In this document: piece by piece, positions 30,585 to 32,209 of the stretch
Numbering within the stretch: position 1 is the stretch's first letter
Layout of the letters: each line of letters starts with the position of its first letter
Source: Gammaproteobacteria bacterium
Lineage (GTDB): Bacteria; Pseudomonadota; Gammaproteobacteria; Steroidobacterales; Steroidobacteraceae
DNA: 32,209 bases
Direction of reading: 5' to 3'
NCBI GenBank assembly: GCA_027451085.1
Contig: DAIDKA010000192.1
Location: 1-32,209, forward strand
The notes under the pieces: generated by a model
Databases searched by the model: none
The model's input: the letters and a program-made list of their open reading frames with translations, nothing else
Told to the model about the DNA's origin: nothing
Translations under genes and position numbers: made by a program

Positions 30585-31493
30585 ATGCCAGCAGCGGTCA
30601 CGGATATCGTCCACGTCGGACTCGCGGTTGTGGACCTGGCCGCGGAGGTCGAGTTCTTCACCGCGCGCTGGGGGCTGCAGCCGGTCCACGAGCACGATGG
30701 CTGCGTCTATCTGGCCGCAGCCGGGTCGACCCACCCCTACACCGTTCGGCTGCGCGCCAGCGCGCAGCGTATGACGGATCTGTTCGGGCTGTCGGCCGCC
30801 TCGCGCGCGGATGTCCACGTCCTGCATGCACAGGTCGAGGCGGCAGGTGCCCGGATCATCCAGCCGCCGGCCCCGAGCGACCGGTTCGGGGGTGGTTACG
30901 GATTTCGCTTCTTCGATCCTGATGGGCACGCCGTGGAGGTGCTGACCGAGGCCACCGCACGCACGCCGCAGCCGGTCGGTGACACAGACCCCATCCCGCT
31001 TCGTATCAGCCACATGGTGCTGCACTCGCCACAGCACAAGCAGCTGGAGCGCTTCTATCGCGAGGCGCTGGGATTTCGTCTGTCCGACTGGCTGGGCGAC
31101 TTCATGGTGTTTCTGCGCTGCAATCGCGCGCACCACCGGCTCGCGATCCTGCCCGGACCGCCGGCCCTGAACCACGTGGCCTTTGATGTGGCCTCGGTGG
31201 ATGCGCTGATGCGGGGGCTGGGGCGCCTGTCGGCGGCAGGAGTGGAGCTGCAGTGGGGGCCAGGTCGCCACACCGCCGGCAACAACACTTTCACCTACTA
31301 TTCGACGCCCAACGGCAACACCGTGGAGTACACCTCGGACCTGGAGGATGTGGACGAGAGCACCTGGCAGCCCACGGTTTACACGCCGTCGCCTGAGACA
31401 ATGGACCAGTGGGGCACCGGTCGCATCATTCCCGGCAACCGCCCGCATGCTGAGCTCGCGGCCGACAAGGGTCTGTGGCAGGTTCCGGCGTGA
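30585..31493 (+). CDS. extradiol ring-cleavage dioxygenase (VOC family)
   Basis: A 302-residue two-domain vicinal-oxygen-chelate protein of the catechol 2,3-dioxygenase type. The N-terminal module (DIVHVGLAVVDL...) is structural. The C-terminal module carries the iron ligands His143 (ISHMVLHSP), His197 (LNHVAFDV) and Glu248 (GNTVEYTSD), with Tyr239 in the TFTYYSTPNGN segment that matches the extradiol signature. It should open a catecholic ring next to the hydroxyls. The exact catechol is unknown. The start has a strong Shine-Dalgarno (GGGGAAGG). Its stop overlaps the start of the FAD monooxygenase as GTGA, which suggests that the two act in sequence: hydroxylation, then ring cleavage. Confidence 0.9.
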   Translation: MPAAVTDIVHVGLAVVDLAAEVEFFTARWGLQPVHEHDGCVYLAAAGSTHPYTVRLRASAQRMTDLFGLSAASRADVHVLHAQVEAAGARIIQPPAPSDRFGGGYGFRFFDPDGHAVEVLTEATARTPQPVGDTDPIPLRISHMVLHSPQHKQLERFYREALGFRLSDWLGDFMVFLRCNRAHHRLAILPGPPALNHVAFDVASVDALMRGLGRLSAAGVELQWGPGRHTAGNNTFTYYSTPNGNTVEYTSDLEDVDESTWQPTVYTPSPETMDQWGTGRIIPGNRPHAELAADKGLWQVPA

Positions 31494-32209
31494 TCGGGTC
31501 GGCTCTCATCCTCGGCGGCGGCATCGCCGGCATGTCCGCCGCAATCGCGTTGCGCGCGCGTGGCGTACCGGTGACGCTGATCGACGCCGACTCCGGCTGG
31601 CGCAGCTACGGCGCAGGTATCAGTCTCACCGGGATGTCGCTGCGCGCGTTTGAACAGCTGGGCACCCTGCAGGAGATCCGGCGCCAAGGCTTCGTGACTG
31701 CAGGCATGCGCGGCCGCGCGCTGGATGGCACGCTGCTGTTTGAAGCGCCGGTGCCACCGGCACCGCAGGCAGTCCAGTGCAGCGGCGGCATCATGCGCCC
31801 CGTACTGCACGAAATTCTTGCCACGCAGGTGCGTGCTGCAGGAACCGAGGTGCGCCTGGGCCTCAAGGCCGTCGGGTTCGACGATGATGGCGCCGGGGTG
31901 ACGGTGCGCTTCAGCGACGGCGGGCGGGGGCGCTACGAGCTGGTGGTCGCGGCGGACGGCCTGTACTCCGAGACACGGCGGCAGCTGTTTCCCGGCGCAA
32001 TGCAGCCGCGGTTCACCGGCCAGGGCTGCTGGCGCGCGGTGGCGCCGCGCCCGGCCGAAGTCGATCGGACCGAAATGTTCTTTGGTGGCCCGGTCAAGGT
32101 CGGAATCAACCCCGTCTCGTCCTCGCAGCTGTACGTTTTTGTGCTCGAGCACGTGCCGGACAACCCGCGCTATGAGCCGGACCAGCTCGTTGCGCACTTG
32201 CGTGAGCTG
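31490..32209 (+). CDS. FAD-dependent aromatic monooxygenase, 3' partial
   Basis: The frame is open to the window end; 240 residues are visible. It starts at GTG in a 4-base overlap with the dioxygenase stop. The N-terminal Rossmann motif GGGIAGMSAAIALRARG (9-25), Arg103 in IMRPVLHEIL, and the second FAD motif LVVAADGLYSETRRQLFP (Asp156-Gly157) place it in the PHBH/UbiH class of flavin hydroxylases. These use NAD(P)H and O2 to hydroxylate phenolic rings. Together with the preceding dioxygenase it likely forms an IclR-controlled ring-hydroxylation and cleavage operon. The C-terminal substrate-binding part lies outside the window. Confidence 0.88.
   Translation, partial: MIGSALILGGGIAGMSAAIALRARGVPVTLIDADSGWRSYGAGISLTGMSLRAFEQLGTLQEIRRQGFVTAGMRGRALDGTLLFEAPVPPAPQAVQCSGGIMRPVLHEILATQVRAAGTEVRLGLKAVGFDDDGAGVTVRFSDGGRGRYELVVAADGLYSETRRQLFPGAMQPRFTGQGCWRAVAPRPAEVDRTEMFFGGPVKVGINPVSSSQLYVFVLEHVPDNPRYEPDQLVAHLREL

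Noticed and set aside
1..32209. tRNA, rRNA, CRISPR arrays, insertion sequences, phage genes
   Set aside because: Looked for and none recognised.

Overview
The window is a high-GC chromosomal segment of a gammaproteobacterium, centred on the replication-origin neighbourhood. The basis is the divergent pair rpmH-rnpA-yidD-yidC (minus strand) and dnaA-dnaN-recF-gyrB (plus strand), a GyrB of 805 residues carrying the long insertion typical of Gram-negative GyrB, and parS sites of the TGTTCCACGTGGAACA type used by gammaproteobacteria such as Pseudomonas. The accessory gene content would suit an environmental lineage such as Nevskiales or Steroidobacterales, but the sequence read by eye does not prove a family.

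Layout. 1-2022: a two-component pair, a FixJ/LuxR-type response regulator (5' end outside the window) and a soluble PAS hybrid histidine kinase. 2023-4481 (minus): yidC, yidD, rnpA, rpmH. 4482-11492 (plus): dnaA, a probable oriC in the dnaA-dnaN gap (degenerate DnaA boxes, clustered GATC, AT-rich block), dnaN, an inserted GFA-family gene, recF and gyrB. Three parS sites lie between dnaN and gyrB, two of them inside recF. 11493-11699: a decayed VapC/PIN toxin remnant. 11700-14243: a TraB/GumN-family gene (minus) and a TPR plus ATP-grasp fusion gene (plus). 14339-20176: a complete RND tripartite efflux operon in the order permease, adaptor, outer-membrane factor. 20249-23402: fbp, recQ, and trxA (minus). 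23520-32209: an aromatic-catabolism region.

The catabolic region starts with a LysR regulator, followed on the same strand by an exported SnoaL/NTF2-like protein, an exported protein that appears to be a tandem NTF2-like duplication, a carotenoid-oxygenase-family enzyme with lignostilbene-dioxygenase features, and a periplasmic quinohemoprotein (N-terminal cytochrome c plus PQQ propeller). An IclR regulator (minus) is divergent from an extradiol ring-cleavage dioxygenase and an FAD monooxygenase that runs off the right end. Taken together this looks like a pathway for lignin-derived phenolics: NTF2-like proteins and a stilbene-type cleavage enzyme produce aromatic aldehydes, the PQQ enzyme oxidises alcohols or aldehydes in the periplasm, and the IclR-linked genes hydroxylate and open an aromatic ring. 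The pairing of exported NTF2-like proteins with a lignostilbene-type dioxygenase is the best candidate for an undescribed system here. It is inference from gene order and motifs.

The catabolic and efflux operons are tightly packed (GTGA and ATGA start/stop overlaps, or short gaps with good Shine-Dalgarno sites). No tRNA, rRNA, insertion sequence or CRISPR array was seen, and no gene-free stretch exceeds about 215 bases.
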